Shown here piece after piece: positions 1-8,358 of a stretch of DNA of 48,317 bases. Position numbers and translations under genes: made by a program. Position 1 is the stretch's first letter; each line of letters begins with the position of its first letter. Origin of the DNA: Nitrososphaeria archaeon (GTDB lineage: Archaea > Thermoproteota > Nitrososphaeria > Conexivisphaerales > DTJL01); the NCBI GenBank assembly GCA_029775965.1, contig JARVJU010000015.1, positions 1 to 48,317 of the forward strand, given 5' to 3'. The notes beneath the pieces are model-generated. The model worked only from the letters and a program-made list of their open reading frames with translations. It ran no database searches and had not been told where the DNA came from.

Positions 1-112
1 ATAGGATAAAAAAGAGGGCTGAGGCAGCCCTGATTCGCCTGCTGAGATGGAACCCATACTGGTAGAAATACCAGCAAGCTCTGTCGTTGAAGCAGGAAGC
101 CACTTGCGATAG
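1..112 (+). pseudogene. 3' remnant of IS200/IS605-type tnpB
   Basis: The last residues of a TnpB-like (OrfB) protein can be read: a Pro/Glu/Ser-rich tail with EMEPILVEIP and then VVEAGSHLR before a TAG at 110-112. Such tails directly precede the right end in IS605-type elements. An in-frame TGA lies further upstream, and the zinc ribbon and RuvC-like catalytic core are absent, either beyond the window edge or lost. A right-end hairpin overlaps the stop codon, as in living elements. TnpB is an RNA-guided nuclease in this family; this copy looks inactive. Assignment comes from tail pattern plus context, so it is moderate. Confidence 0.5.
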
Positions 113-127
113 CGAGGGGTAGTTCAC
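15..127 (+). repeat. IS605-type right end with three hairpins (omega-RNA-like)
   Basis: Three hairpins follow one another: 15-31 (7-bp perfect stem, loop AGG), 59-74 (6-bp perfect stem, loop GAAA) and 100-119 (8-bp stem with one mismatch and one G-U pair), then TAGTTCAC at 120-127. The last hairpin plus TAGTTCAC also occurs at 26371-26398 and 35383-35410. In IS605 elements this is the right end and also the 3' scaffold of the omega RNA; the guide would start just after 127. Transcription is not shown. Confidence 0.55.
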
Positions 128-185
128 TTTGGGAAATGCTTATATCACCCACCTAAACTGCATACGGAAACGCGGGGTTCCAGTT

Positions 186-287
186 TTGCCACCAATCGAT
201 GAAGACGAAGAAGAATGGGAAGAAGACGAAGAAGATTACGATGATGATTTAGAAGACTACGAGGATGAAGACGAAGAAGAATTTTAG
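186..287 (+). CDS. Very acidic 33-residue miniprotein
   Basis: A TTG-started frame encodes about 33 residues, begins Leu/Met-Pro-Pro-Ile and then consists almost only of Asp and Glu with a few Trp/Tyr/Leu/Phe, ending in Phe. The frame is also open upstream to about position 130, so the start is uncertain. A TATA-like GCTTATAT lies near 137-144. GA-rich low-complexity DNA can give such frames by chance, but it keeps aromatic residues and a clean stop. Function unknown; acidic tails often bind basic proteins or nucleic-acid-binding proteins. It sits directly after the transposon end at 127. Confidence 0.35.
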   Translation: MPPIDEDEEEWEEDEEDYDDDLEDYEDEDEEEF

Positions 288-325
288 CTAGTTCTACACC
301 AATTTGCTTTTATTGGTCTCTTTTG

Positions 326-427
326 CTAGTGTTGATGATGAACTATAGCTGAAAGGTTTTGCCAGCTCTGATAATCTAGCTTATCAGCAAGGCTTTCGCA
401 TCTTTTGTCACTTTGTGCTATCTTCAT
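326..427 (-). CDS. Possible leaderless 33-residue peptide
   Basis: On the minus strand an ATG at 427 opens 33 codons (beginning MKIAQSDKRCESLADK) to a TAG at 326-328. An AATAAATATAG TATA-like box lies about 25 nt upstream, the spacing expected for a leaderless archaeal transcript. No family is recognised. The rest of 288-634 contains only AT-rich DNA and the upstream region of the aldolase gene. Low confidence, since short frames with TATA boxes also arise by chance in AT-rich DNA. Confidence 0.22.
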   Translation of the reverse strand: MKIAQSDKRCESLADKLDYQSWQNLSAIVHHQH

Positions 428-634
428 GTATTCTGTTTCAATGTTGCTATATTTATTAATAGTAGATATTTATACAAAAGACCAAAATCAAATCTCCAGA
501 ATACAACTTGCCAGCAACAAAGAAAAACATGCTTGATAAAAGCTATGAGGGCAAAGTGAAACAGCAATTCTGTAATAAAGCACACAAACAAAAATATTTT
601 TTAGTAAGCTGTAATACCATAGCTAGGGTAAGCT

Positions 635-1756
635 TTGAAGGTCACTCTATCTGTTATAAAAGCTGACGTGGGCAGTATAGCAGGACACCATAAGGTGGTA
701 CCTGAACAGCTTGAAGTTGCGGAAAAGGTTCTTTCTAAGGCAAGAGAGTCAGGTTTGCTGCTTGACTTCTACGTGACTGCAGTAGGTGATGATATACAGC
801 TGATAATGACTCATACAAAAGGTCCTGACAACAAAGAAATACATGACCTAGCCTGGAGAGCATTTAAAGAGGTGACAGATAAGGTATCTAAGCCGATGGG
901 TCTGTATGGGGCTGGTCAAGACTTGCTGTCCGATGCATTCTCAGGCAATCTGAAAGGGATGGGGCCGGGCTTTGCCGAAGGAGAGTTCGAAGAAAGACCG
1001 AGTGAACCTTTGCTTGTACTTATGGCTGATAAGACAGAGCCTGGGGCATGGAACTGGCCTCTTTACAAGATATTTGCAGACCCGATGTGCACCCCAGGCC
1101 TTGTAATAGATGCTAAGATGAGAAAGGGTTTCATCTTCAGAGTCATGGATATGTATGAAGACAAGTTTGTAGACCTTAAAACACCCGAAGAGTCATATGA
1201 AGTGCTTGCACTTATAGGTACCACAGGAAGATATGCTGTTCACAGCGTATGGAGAAGGGCGGATAATGCTCTTGCTGCAGTTTCTTCTACAGCTAGACTG
1301 AGCCTTATGGCAGGAAGATATGTTGGGAAGGATGACCCATGCCTCTTCATAAGAGTCCAGTCCGGTTTTCCTGCCATGGGTGAAGCATTGGAACCTTTTG
1401 CTACACCTCACCTTGTTGCTGGATGGACAAGAGGATCACATGTAGGACCTCTTATTCCTGTAGGAATTAAGGACGCAAAGTGCACCAGGTTCGATGGTCC
1501 GCCTAGGGTAGTAGGACTTGGCTTCCAGATAACCAAAGGTAGACTGATAGGTCCAGCTGACATGTTTGATGATATTGCATTTGACAGAGCAAGGCAGGAA
1601 GCAAACAGGATTGCAGATTTCATGAGAATGCACGGTCCTTTCATGCCTCATAGGCTTGGTCCTGAGGAGATGGAGTATACACAGCTGGCAGAAGTTCTGA
1701 AATCATTAAGCTCCAGGATGAAACCTGCAAAAGAGATGCTCGTTGTACCAGCTTAG
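635..1756 (+). CDS. fbp: Fructose-1,6-bisphosphate aldolase/phosphatase
   Basis: Archaeal bifunctional enzyme of gluconeogenesis: it condenses dihydroxyacetone phosphate with glyceraldehyde 3-phosphate and dephosphorylates the resulting fructose 1,6-bisphosphate to fructose 6-phosphate, using Mg2+. The product is 373 residues, the usual length, and begins with the conserved MKVTLSVIKADVG from a TTG codon, which fixes the start. Catalytic YVGKDDP is present with Tyr229 and Lys232, the same numbering reported for the Thermoproteus enzyme (Schiff-base lysine). Metal-binding acidic motifs include GDDIQLIMTH near 51-60. Its 3' end overlaps tpiA by 14 nt, so the two triose-phosphate enzymes are probably co-transcribed and translationally coupled. 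Confidence 0.97.
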   Translation: MKVTLSVIKADVGSIAGHHKVVPEQLEVAEKVLSKARESGLLLDFYVTAVGDDIQLIMTHTKGPDNKEIHDLAWRAFKEVTDKVSKPMGLYGAGQDLLSDAFSGNLKGMGPGFAEGEFEERPSEPLLVLMADKTEPGAWNWPLYKIFADPMCTPGLVIDAKMRKGFIFRVMDMYEDKFVDLKTPEESYEVLALIGTTGRYAVHSVWRRADNALAAVSSTARLSLMAGRYVGKDDPCLFIRVQSGFPAMGEALEPFATPHLVAGWTRGSHVGPLIPVGIKDAKCTRFDGPPRVVGLGFQITKGRLIGPADMFDDIAFDRARQEANRIADFMRMHGPFMPHRLGPEEMEYTQLAEVLKSLSSRMKPAKEMLVVPA

Positions 1757-2429
1757 AACTCCTGTGCTAGTGATAAACTTCAAGAACTATGCAAATTTAC
1801 AAGGCAAAGGGAGCTTGGAACTGGCAAAATCAGCTCAGCATGCAGCAAAATTGACGAATTCAAACATAGTCGTAGCCCCTCCTACGCCATGTCTTTATTT
1901 TGTTTCAAAAAGTGTAGATATACCCATACTCGCTCAGCATGCTGATGCTGAAAAGGGTGAAGCCAGCACTGGTAAATTTCCTATTTTTTCACTCAGAGCA
2001 AACGGAGCTGTAGGTACAATACTCAACCATAGCGAAAGAAGGCTTGATATGCAGACTCTGAGCAATTCTATACAACAGCTGAGGGAATTAGGCTTGCTCA
2101 GCTTGGTCTGCACGCAGGATAATTTGTCTGCCAAAGAAGTGGCAAAATTTCATCCGGATGCAATAGCTATAGAGCCACCTGAACTGATAGGCACAGGAAG
2201 GGCAGTCTCGAAGGTCTCTCCAGCTATAGTTGAGGAAGGTGTAAAATCTGTTAAAAGCGTTGATCCAAGCATAAAGGTTCTCTGCGGTGCAGGGATAACA
2301 TCTGCAGATGATGTAAGGGCAGCTGTTTTACTGGGGGCTGAAGGTGTGCTTGTGGCTAGTGCAGTAGCTAAAGCAGAGTCTCCTAGAGAAAAGATAATAG
2401 AATTGGCAAGGTCTATGCTGAACTATTAA
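1743..2429 (+). CDS. tpiA: Triosephosphate isomerase (archaeal type)
   Basis: Interconverts dihydroxyacetone phosphate and glyceraldehyde 3-phosphate, supplying both substrates of the upstream aldolase/phosphatase. At 228 residues it is of the short archaeal, tetramer-forming kind. Catalytic residues are visible: Lys14 in INFKNY, His96 in ILNHSERR and Glu144 in AIEPPELIGTG; the phosphate-binding CGAGI and GVLVASA motifs follow near the C-terminus. The TTG start at 1743 lies inside the end of fbp; a GTG at 1764 would cut into the first strand and is less likely. The overlap indicates one operon. Confidence 0.96.
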   Translation: MYQLRTPVLVINFKNYANLQGKGSLELAKSAQHAAKLTNSNIVVAPPTPCLYFVSKSVDIPILAQHADAEKGEASTGKFPIFSLRANGAVGTILNHSERRLDMQTLSNSIQQLRELGLLSLVCTQDNLSAKEVAKFHPDAIAIEPPELIGTGRAVSKVSPAIVEEGVKSVKSVDPSIKVLCGAGITSADDVRAAVLLGAEGVLVASAVAKAESPREKIIELARSMLNY

Positions 2430-2535
2430 CTTATCATGCAAATTAATCGTTATTGTTACTTCCTCAACTGTTAAGCCCGTATCTCTGCACCCTAATTTCT
2501 ATAAAGTAGTTGCACATTGAGAAGAGCGATGGTGC

Positions 2536-3558
2536 TTGAAGCAGTCATACCTGAAGTTTCTTCCCCCAGCTGGGATAATACTCAGCTTGGCAATACTATT
2601 TGCAATAGCCTCGCAGTTTAGATACAACTTCAGCACCATCTTTTCAATAAATCCACTCTTTCTGTTGCTTGCCTTCATTTCTTCCATACTTTTGCTTATA
2701 GTGCAGGCTGTCAGGTTCAAATACATAGTAGACAACTTCTCTGGCTTCAGCAATTTTCCCTTTCTAGAAACACTGCTTGTCAGGATGGGAAGTCAGTTCG
2801 TTGCGATGACGACTCCAGGCTACGTAGGTGGGGAAGTAGCTAGAGCTGCGTGGCTTGCATCGAAGGGTGTCGAGCCAGGCAGGGCGCTCTGGCTTCCTTA
2901 TATAGAAATAATCTTTGACGTCATATCAAGCAATATAGTTGCCTTTGTAGCTGGCTTATATGCTATATATTTTGGTAATTACTTCCTTGGAAGCATAGTT
3001 ATCCTTGTATCTTCTGCTATATTTGTGCTGATTTGGTTACTCGTTTTTTTCTCTAGAAAAGAAGGCCTAACTATACCCATAGCCATAGTCAAAATACTAC
3101 GAAAAATTCTTAGTGAAACTAGATCTTCGTGGGTAATAGAAAAAGGTAACAGATTCCTTACAGAATTCAGCTATGCATCCCTAGCTACTCTTAACAGGAA
3201 AAATGCAAGACAAATAGCGATAATAGCAATCTATACAGTAGCTCTTGTAATAATAACGGGTTCAACTCTGTATCTTATATCAATGGGTCTTTCTTTCAGG
3301 TTGAATCTTCTTCTTGCAACACTTGCAGTATTTGTTTCCATAGTTCTTGGTAATCTTCCCATAACCTTGGGTGGTTCAGGCATAGCTGAACTGAGTGTAT
3401 ACTATTACACTGGTCTTGTACTCGGTTTTGCTTCCTGGCCTTTGGTATTTACATGGCGGATAGTCAGCTATATCTTCCCTCTTTTTCTGACAGGGATAAC
3501 AGCTAACATAGCACTCCACAGATTCACAGTTAATCCAACTAGGTCTAGAATCAGATGA
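2536..3558 (+). CDS. Lysylphosphatidylglycerol synthase TM region-like membrane protein
   Basis: Polytopic membrane protein of 340 residues with about eight hydrophobic segments, matching the LPG_synthase_TM/UPF0104 family, which has the flippase half of MprF without the aminoacyltransferase half. The family signature appears as GSQFVAMTTPGYVGGEVARA near 90-110, with a further NLPITLGGSGIAELS motif towards the C-terminus. In archaea these proteins are thought to act in lipid or glycolipid transport; the substrate is unknown. The TTG start is chosen because the first membrane segment begins soon after; an out-of-frame ATG at 2529 is ignored. It converges with the minus-strand PPOX gene with only 7 nt between. 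Confidence 0.8.
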   Translation: MKQSYLKFLPPAGIILSLAILFAIASQFRYNFSTIFSINPLFLLLAFISSILLLIVQAVRFKYIVDNFSGFSNFPFLETLLVRMGSQFVAMTTPGYVGGEVARAAWLASKGVEPGRALWLPYIEIIFDVISSNIVAFVAGLYAIYFGNYFLGSIVILVSSAIFVLIWLLVFFSRKEGLTIPIAIVKILRKILSETRSSWVIEKGNRFLTEFSYASLATLNRKNARQIAIIAIYTVALVIITGSTLYLISMGLSFRLNLLLATLAVFVSIVLGNLPITLGGSGIAELSVYYYTGLVLGFASWPLVFTWRIVSYIFPLFLTGITANIALHRFTVNPTRSRIR

Positions 3559-3565
3559 TATTACA

Positions 3566-3961
3566 TCAATAAACTACTCTTTCAGGCTTGATCTTGATTA
3601 TTACTCTCTTTTCTGAGCTTGACTTCCAGGGGTACCTATCTTTCCCCAGATACTTCTTTGCCATTTTGTCAATATGCTCATCAGCCCCATCCATTGTCAC
3701 TTCGACAACCCTTCCTCTTATAATCACTTTGTTATACTGATTTGATGCATCAGCAACAGCCAAGGAGACCCTTGGGTCTCTTTTTACATTCTTCTGTTTT
3801 ACCCTTCCAATTGCAGTGTTTACCAGCACATAGTTATTTTCTCTATCATAATCAACCCAGACAGGTGTTACCTGTGGAGAGCCATCTTTATTCAAGGTTG
3901 CAAGATAACCGAAATTGGGTTTTTCAATCAAGTCTACAGCCTTCTGATCTAGCTTGGCCAT
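3566..3961 (-). CDS. PPOX-class F420/FMN-dependent oxidoreductase
   Basis: A 131-residue split-barrel flavin/deazaflavin-binding protein of the pyridoxamine 5'-phosphate oxidase-like superfamily. Diagnostic features are FGYLATLNKDGSPQVTPVWV at about 17-36, the central KNVKRDPRVSLAVAD segment and the closing IRGRVVEV strand. Short archaeal and actinobacterial members of this type (TIGR03618-like) often bind F420, but cofactor cannot be decided by eye. ATG start, length normal. Its promoter is probably in 3962-4080; a separate minus-strand surface-protein gene ends upstream at 4164. Confidence 0.85.
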   Translation of the reverse strand: MAKLDQKAVDLIEKPNFGYLATLNKDGSPQVTPVWVDYDRENNYVLVNTAIGRVKQKNVKRDPRVSLAVADASNQYNKVIIRGRVVEVTMDGADEHIDKMAKKYLGKDRYPWKSSSEKRVIIKIKPERVVY

Positions 3962-4163
3962 AAAAAAAGCCTGTTCTATATTGCCGATAAAAGTCTTCTT
4001 ACCAAATCATATCTCTTAAATCAAGTCGTCGGAAGGCTATGATGACGTAAATGGATATTTATATACTGAAGTTTATGCAAAAGGGTAGGAATCGGAAAAA
4101 ACAAAAAAATCTCACTTACTTTTACCATTCTTGTTGATTTTGCACAGAGCAGACATATAAGTG

Positions 4164-5012
4164 CTAAGGATTGACTCTTTCCCGAGCGTTGCCTGCTCTC
4201 CTGCTGATTGCTAAGTATGCAGCAATTAGTATAACTATTACTGCTATTACGATGGCCACATACTCATATACAGGGGAGGTGGTCTGTTTCTGAGTAGTTG
4301 GTATGCTTGTTACAGTCAGAGTATAGCTAGCTACTTTTGACACACCCTGTGGACCGCTAGCTGTTACAGATATTGTATAAGTGCCTGGTGGGGTAGCTGA
4401 TGAAGTGGATATAGACATTGTAGAGCTTCCAGATGCAGTTAGGGTAGATGGAGAAAAGGTAGCTGAAGCACCAGCAGGGAGACCAGATGCTGATAATGCA
4501 ACGCTTCCGGAGCTTATGTTTACACTTACTACTGTGCTGATAGAGCTACCCTGGACAACACTTGCTATGTTTGGTGCAAGAGAGATGCTCAGAGTAGGCA
4601 CTGCAACAGCTGTCACATCTACAGTCAGAGTTACACTGCTTGTGGATGGGTCATCTCCTGTTGCTGCAAGCACCACAGAATAGCTTCCGGCTGCTGCAGA
4701 GCTGCTTACAGAAACAGTAAAAGTTCCGGAGAAAGGAGGATCCTCCATACCACTTGGAAGACCGTTTATCGTGATCCCTTCGCTTTGTAACGTCTGCATG
4801 TTGGAGACAACAAGCTGTGTTCCCCACGTGCTACCGCTTGCAAGGTCAACCTTGTATGAGATAGAAGAACTTGTACCTCCTTGTGGAACAGTTATACTTG
4901 TGCTGCTTAGTGTAATTGATGACGATCCTGTTGTTTGGGCAAAGCTTGTAAAAGAGGTTAAGGAGAAAATGAGTGCAATTATTAAGCATAGCCTCAAATA
5001 ATGACTTTTCAT
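4164..5012 (-). CDS. Secreted, membrane-anchored Ser/Thr-rich surface protein
   Basis: A 282-residue protein with an N-terminal signal peptide (hydrophobic stretch about 8-25, cleavage probably after SFA-Q), two Ser/Thr-rich beta-sandwich-like segments and a C-terminal membrane segment (about 247-267) followed by a basic RRAGNARER tail. The repeated patterns GLPSGM/GLPAGASATFSPS and AAGSYSVVLAATG/PPGTYTISVTASG are typical of Ig-like or PKD-like extracellular repeats. It is therefore probably anchored in the membrane facing outward. No enzyme motif is seen; role in the S-layer or adhesion is inference. Confidence 0.75.
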   Translation of the reverse strand: MKSHYLRLCLIIALIFSLTSFTSFAQTTGSSSITLSSTSITVPQGGTSSSISYKVDLASGSTWGTQLVVSNMQTLQSEGITINGLPSGMEDPPFSGTFTVSVSSSAAAGSYSVVLAATGDDPSTSSVTLTVDVTAVAVPTLSISLAPNIASVVQGSSISTVVSVNISSGSVALSASGLPAGASATFSPSTLTASGSSTMSISTSSATPPGTYTISVTASGPQGVSKVASYTLTVTSIPTTQKQTTSPVYEYVAIVIAVIVILIAAYLAISRRAGNARERVNP

Positions 5013-5213
5013 ATCTTTTTTGTAAAATAAATGCTACTAATTAATTTTGCTCATTTATCGATCTATGAAAGATGTTTATTTCAATTAGTGTGAAGAACAG
5101 ATTCGAATATCTTCACAACAAAGCCCCAAGGAAGCCCACTCTAGCTGTGGGAGGAATTGTGGCAGACTTACACTTATGTATTTGACACCATACTATCTTC
5201 GGTTAGGAGTTAG

Positions 5214-5471
5214 TGAATCGTTATCCTTCTTCAGACAGAAGCGACGCAATCCAAACTGAACATTCTTCATGACTTCGCCAAGAAAGCTGTAGCTATCAAG
5301 ACTCTGGTGTTGCGGAACAGAATTCCTAACCAGAAAAGGTTCCAGATTAACACCAGTAGAGGACAGTCAACTAGCTTATGCATAATGGCTTCAATGTACA
5401 TGAACTGGAGGCTGTGCATAAACCAGTCCTCGGAAGGGCAAGCCCATGAACTTCATTCATGGGTAGTTGAC
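5214..5471 (+). pseudogene. Internally deleted tnpB remnant with IS605-type right end
   Basis: In one frame a TnpB-like stretch is readable: LHDFAKKAVAI at about 5265-5297 and RNRIPNQKRFQINT at about 5316-5357, a mid-protein motif order of TnpB. In-frame stops occur just upstream (5211-5216), and the zinc ribbon and final catalytic Asp are missing, so the gene is dead. It runs into a perfect 8-bp hairpin at 5443-5463 followed by TAGTTGAC, a variant of the right ends at 127, 26398 and 35410. Between 5013 and 5213 I see no convincing gene. Confidence 0.6.
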
Positions 5472-5530
5472 TTCAAAAGTTGAACAACCAAAGCTGGTAA
5501 TCCTATCTCTTAATTTTAGGCTAAAAAATT

Positions 5531-5543
5531 ATTACATTGTAAT
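5531..5543. promoter_or_regulatory. 13-bp perfect palindrome before HAD gene
   Basis: ATTACA-T-TGTAAT, a perfect inverted repeat, lies immediately upstream of the GTG start at 5544. If the transcript is leaderless this would cover the transcription start, a classic position for an archaeal repressor site. A similar palindrome with TATTAC/GTAATA arms occurs at 25591-25605. AT-rich palindromes of this size can occur by chance. Confidence 0.3.
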
Positions 5544-6185
5544 GTGTATCTGCAGGCGTTGAAGTACAGGCTTGTAGCGTTTGACCTTGACGGCACTTTG
5601 ACCAAGGGTGAGGGTAGCTGGTGGATGCTTCACAGAAGGTTCGGCACGCTCGAGAGAAGCATTGAACTTGACTGTCTTTATTCCCAAGGTAAAATAAGCT
5701 ACAGGCAATACATGCTCATGGACCTATCAATGTGGCCAAAACCACTTGCAAGATCAATGTTACAGGAAGTTCTACTAAAATATCAGCTAAGAGAAGAAGC
5801 AAAAGATGTAGTTGACAACCTGAAGAGGGCTGGGATAAAAACAGCTGTGGTTACAGCTGCGCTTGATATCATAGCAGAAGATCTATGCAAAAAGTTAGGG
5901 ATTGAATACTGCATGTGCAACAAGATAGGTTTTGACGCAAATGACATCTATAACGGCAGTGTGTACCCTTTGGTTGACCCGAAGAATAAGCATCTCGCTC
6001 TGCAGAAGCTATCAAAGGAGACTGGAGTTAAGCTGAATTCTGTCCTTGCAGTAGGCGATTCTGACTATGATACAACCTTCCTGAAATCAGCTGGTAAAGG
6101 GTTGCTTATTGGCAATGAAATCCTTGCAAAGCAAATAGGAATAGAGGCTATTCCAAACCTTTCAGCAGTACTCAGCTATCTCTAG
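5544..6185 (+). CDS. HAD-family phosphatase, SerB-like
   Basis: A 213-residue HAD hydrolase. Motif I is FDLDGTLT (nucleophile Asp14, acid/base Asp16), motif II is the VVTAAL segment near 101-106, a Lys lies near 145 and motif III/IV is AVGDSDYD near 176-183. The helical cap between motifs I and II resembles phosphoserine phosphatase (HAD-IB), so phosphoserine or a related phosphomonoester is a plausible substrate, but this is inference. The start is GTG at 5544 or TTG at 5559; both precede the first strand. A palindrome abuts the start. Confidence 0.82.
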   Translation: MYLQALKYRLVAFDLDGTLTKGEGSWWMLHRRFGTLERSIELDCLYSQGKISYRQYMLMDLSMWPKPLARSMLQEVLLKYQLREEAKDVVDNLKRAGIKTAVVTAALDIIAEDLCKKLGIEYCMCNKIGFDANDIYNGSVYPLVDPKNKHLALQKLSKETGVKLNSVLAVGDSDYDTTFLKSAGKGLLIGNEILAKQIGIEAIPNLSAVLSYL

Positions 6186-6359
6186 TAAATTTTTTCACTC
6201 AAAATACTTCATACAAAGAAATTTTTATATCATTCAGAGAGAAGGAAATTGTATGTGAGCCTAGTTTCTTTAGCTTTGTGTGATGAAGGTATATCTGGAA
6301 TAATACACTTTTGCGATGGTATACATATCAAGCTTAAGACAAAAGATAGAGTGTGAATG

Positions 6360-8246
6360 CTATATGGCATCCATTGCTTTTATACCAAGTAAATCAAGGT
6401 TTTCAGCAAGTAACCTTCTGAATGCTTCTGTTATCATAAGTCTTCTCTCTCTATACTCAGAATTTATGATCGGGCATCTTTCGTAGAATGCATTAAAAGA
6501 TGTAGCCAGCTCATGGGCATATCTGCATAATGAGTCTGGAGCTAAGGTATCTATAATGTTTTGAAGTTCTTCCTCCATTCTAGACATGCAGAGGATCAAT
6601 TCTTTTTCTTTCTGGTCCAAATCAGATAGGTCATATTGCTTAATAGGTTGCATGTTTGTGTAATTTGCTTTTCTCAGTACGCTAACTGCTCTTGCGTAGC
6701 TGTACATGAGGTACGGGCCAGTATCTCCTTCAAGGTTAAGTGCTTCATCCATGTCAAATACGATAATCTTCTTAATGTCTTGCTTCAGCATTTCATATCT
6801 TATTGCTGATAATGCTATCGCCTCAGCTACCTGCTTTACCCATTGTTCATCCTTCTCGCTATTTCTCCTTTTTGTTTCTTCCTTTGCCTTTTTGTAAAGC
6901 ATATCAAACACATCATCCGCATTTATGTAGATGCCAGTTCTTCCCTTCATCTGCACAAATTCTCTCTGCCCTTCAATTCCAAGCTGCCTTGCAGTCTTCT
7001 TGCTCAGTGCTACTTTCTCATAGGCTAGATGAATGTATTCCCTCTCACCTTTGCCAAGGTATTCAAGGGCCTTCTTGACAAAATTTTGTAGTCTTGTCTG
7101 CTCTACCCCGATTACAGTTATCGCTATGTCTGCACTGCCAAAGTTAGGATGGTCATCCCTTCCTTTATCAAAAGCTGTCATCCATAGCCTCTTTCCTGAA
7201 GGTTGCTCTGTGAATATATCATATGCAAACCTATCCCTAACAAGCCCCAGCTTCCAGGCTGCATAAGGTATATCCTTTGCGGCATAAACAGTAGTTCCAT
7301 CACTTCTGACAAGAACCTTCTCCTCTTCTTCCTCTCCTCCTTCCATTACCCAGCAACCATCAAATTTTCCTCCCCTTGCAAGTTTCACGGCTCCAGCATT
7401 CTTCAGTCTTTCAAACACCTCTTCCCAGTACCTCTGCCTCAGAATCTGACTTTCATAATTCAACAGATCATATTCAGCCCCGACTCTCCAGCATGTCTTT
7501 AGCTGCTCAACAAGCACATCATGCACTATTTCTTCCGCAATCTTCGCTCCTTCACCATACCCTTCTTCCAGCTGTCTTGTTATTTCTTTTCTCTTTTCCT
7601 GCAAAGACGGTTCCTTTTCATAAGCCCTATTCACATTGACATACACATCATCCCCATAATAATGATCAAGCTTCTTACCAGCTGGAGCCTGCCTTGAATA
7701 ACCTAGATGGAGAAAACCAAGCACAAGGTCTGCCACTTGAACTCCTGTATCATCAATATAATTCAGAATCTGCACATCATGGCCCAGAGCTTTCATAATT
7801 CTTGCTACAGTATCTCCTATTACTACATTTCTTACATGGCCTATATGCAGCGCTTTGTTGGGGTTCACACTTGTGTGTTCTACAATAACCTTAATCTTTC
7901 TGGCTTTAGGTATTCCATATTTCTTATCTGAAAAGATGGCCTCCAAAGCTCTTGCTAAAAATTTCTCCCAGTCTATTCTGAAATTGATATAACCTGTCTG
8001 ATGCGCTTCTGCGCTCTTTATCAGGTCGAACGATGACCTGTCCATATTGTTAGTTATCTCAACGGCTATTTCATACGGAGCCCTTCCCAAAGCCTTGGAG
8101 AGCATGAAAGATGCATTGCTGCTCAGCTCACCAAGCTCTTCACTCGGTGTTCTGGAAATTATCTGCCTAACGTATTGCAGCTTTAGTCTTTCTATAGCAG
8201 AATTAACCAGCCTCTCCGCTTCTGCTCTTAGCTGTGAATATGCCAT
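6360..8246 (-). CDS. argS: Arginyl-tRNA synthetase
   Basis: Class I aminoacyl-tRNA synthetase charging tRNA-Arg. The 628-residue protein has the N-terminal additional domain (about 1-110), the HIGH motif exactly as HIGHVRN at 134-140 preceded by VNPNKAL, a Rossmann catalytic domain, an archaeal KMSKS-equivalent region around QMKGRTGIYINADD, and a C-terminal DALR anticodon-binding helical domain (about 500-628) ending near DLLGIKAMDAI. ATG start, full length. It is a single gene on the minus strand with flanking AT-rich intergenic regions. Confidence 0.97.
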   Translation of the reverse strand: MAYSQLRAEAERLVNSAIERLKLQYVRQIISRTPSEELGELSSNASFMLSKALGRAPYEIAVEITNNMDRSSFDLIKSAEAHQTGYINFRIDWEKFLARALEAIFSDKKYGIPKARKIKVIVEHTSVNPNKALHIGHVRNVVIGDTVARIMKALGHDVQILNYIDDTGVQVADLVLGFLHLGYSRQAPAGKKLDHYYGDDVYVNVNRAYEKEPSLQEKRKEITRQLEEGYGEGAKIAEEIVHDVLVEQLKTCWRVGAEYDLLNYESQILRQRYWEEVFERLKNAGAVKLARGGKFDGCWVMEGGEEEEEKVLVRSDGTTVYAAKDIPYAAWKLGLVRDRFAYDIFTEQPSGKRLWMTAFDKGRDDHPNFGSADIAITVIGVEQTRLQNFVKKALEYLGKGEREYIHLAYEKVALSKKTARQLGIEGQREFVQMKGRTGIYINADDVFDMLYKKAKEETKRRNSEKDEQWVKQVAEAIALSAIRYEMLKQDIKKIIVFDMDEALNLEGDTGPYLMYSYARAVSVLRKANYTNMQPIKQYDLSDLDQKEKELILCMSRMEEELQNIIDTLAPDSLCRYAHELATSFNAFYERCPIINSEYRERRLMITEAFRRLLAENLDLLGIKAMDAI

Positions 8247-8358
8247 TTTTGCTTTCCAAGAGGGATAGAGAGGAAAGATTAATACTTTTGACCTTTGAAT
8301 TGCGTAGACGTTAAACTTATCAAGGCTATAAAGGGTAGATTTAATGTAAAGAGCTCTG

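Noticed and set aside
330-385. C/D-box RNA-like TGATGA and CTGA motifs upstream of fbp
   Set aside because: Spacing between box C and D' is too short and no C' box is visible.
5101-5110. tRNA T-loop-like GATTCGAATA
   Set aside because: No cloverleaf pairs or CCA-side acceptor around it; no tRNA seen anywhere in the window.
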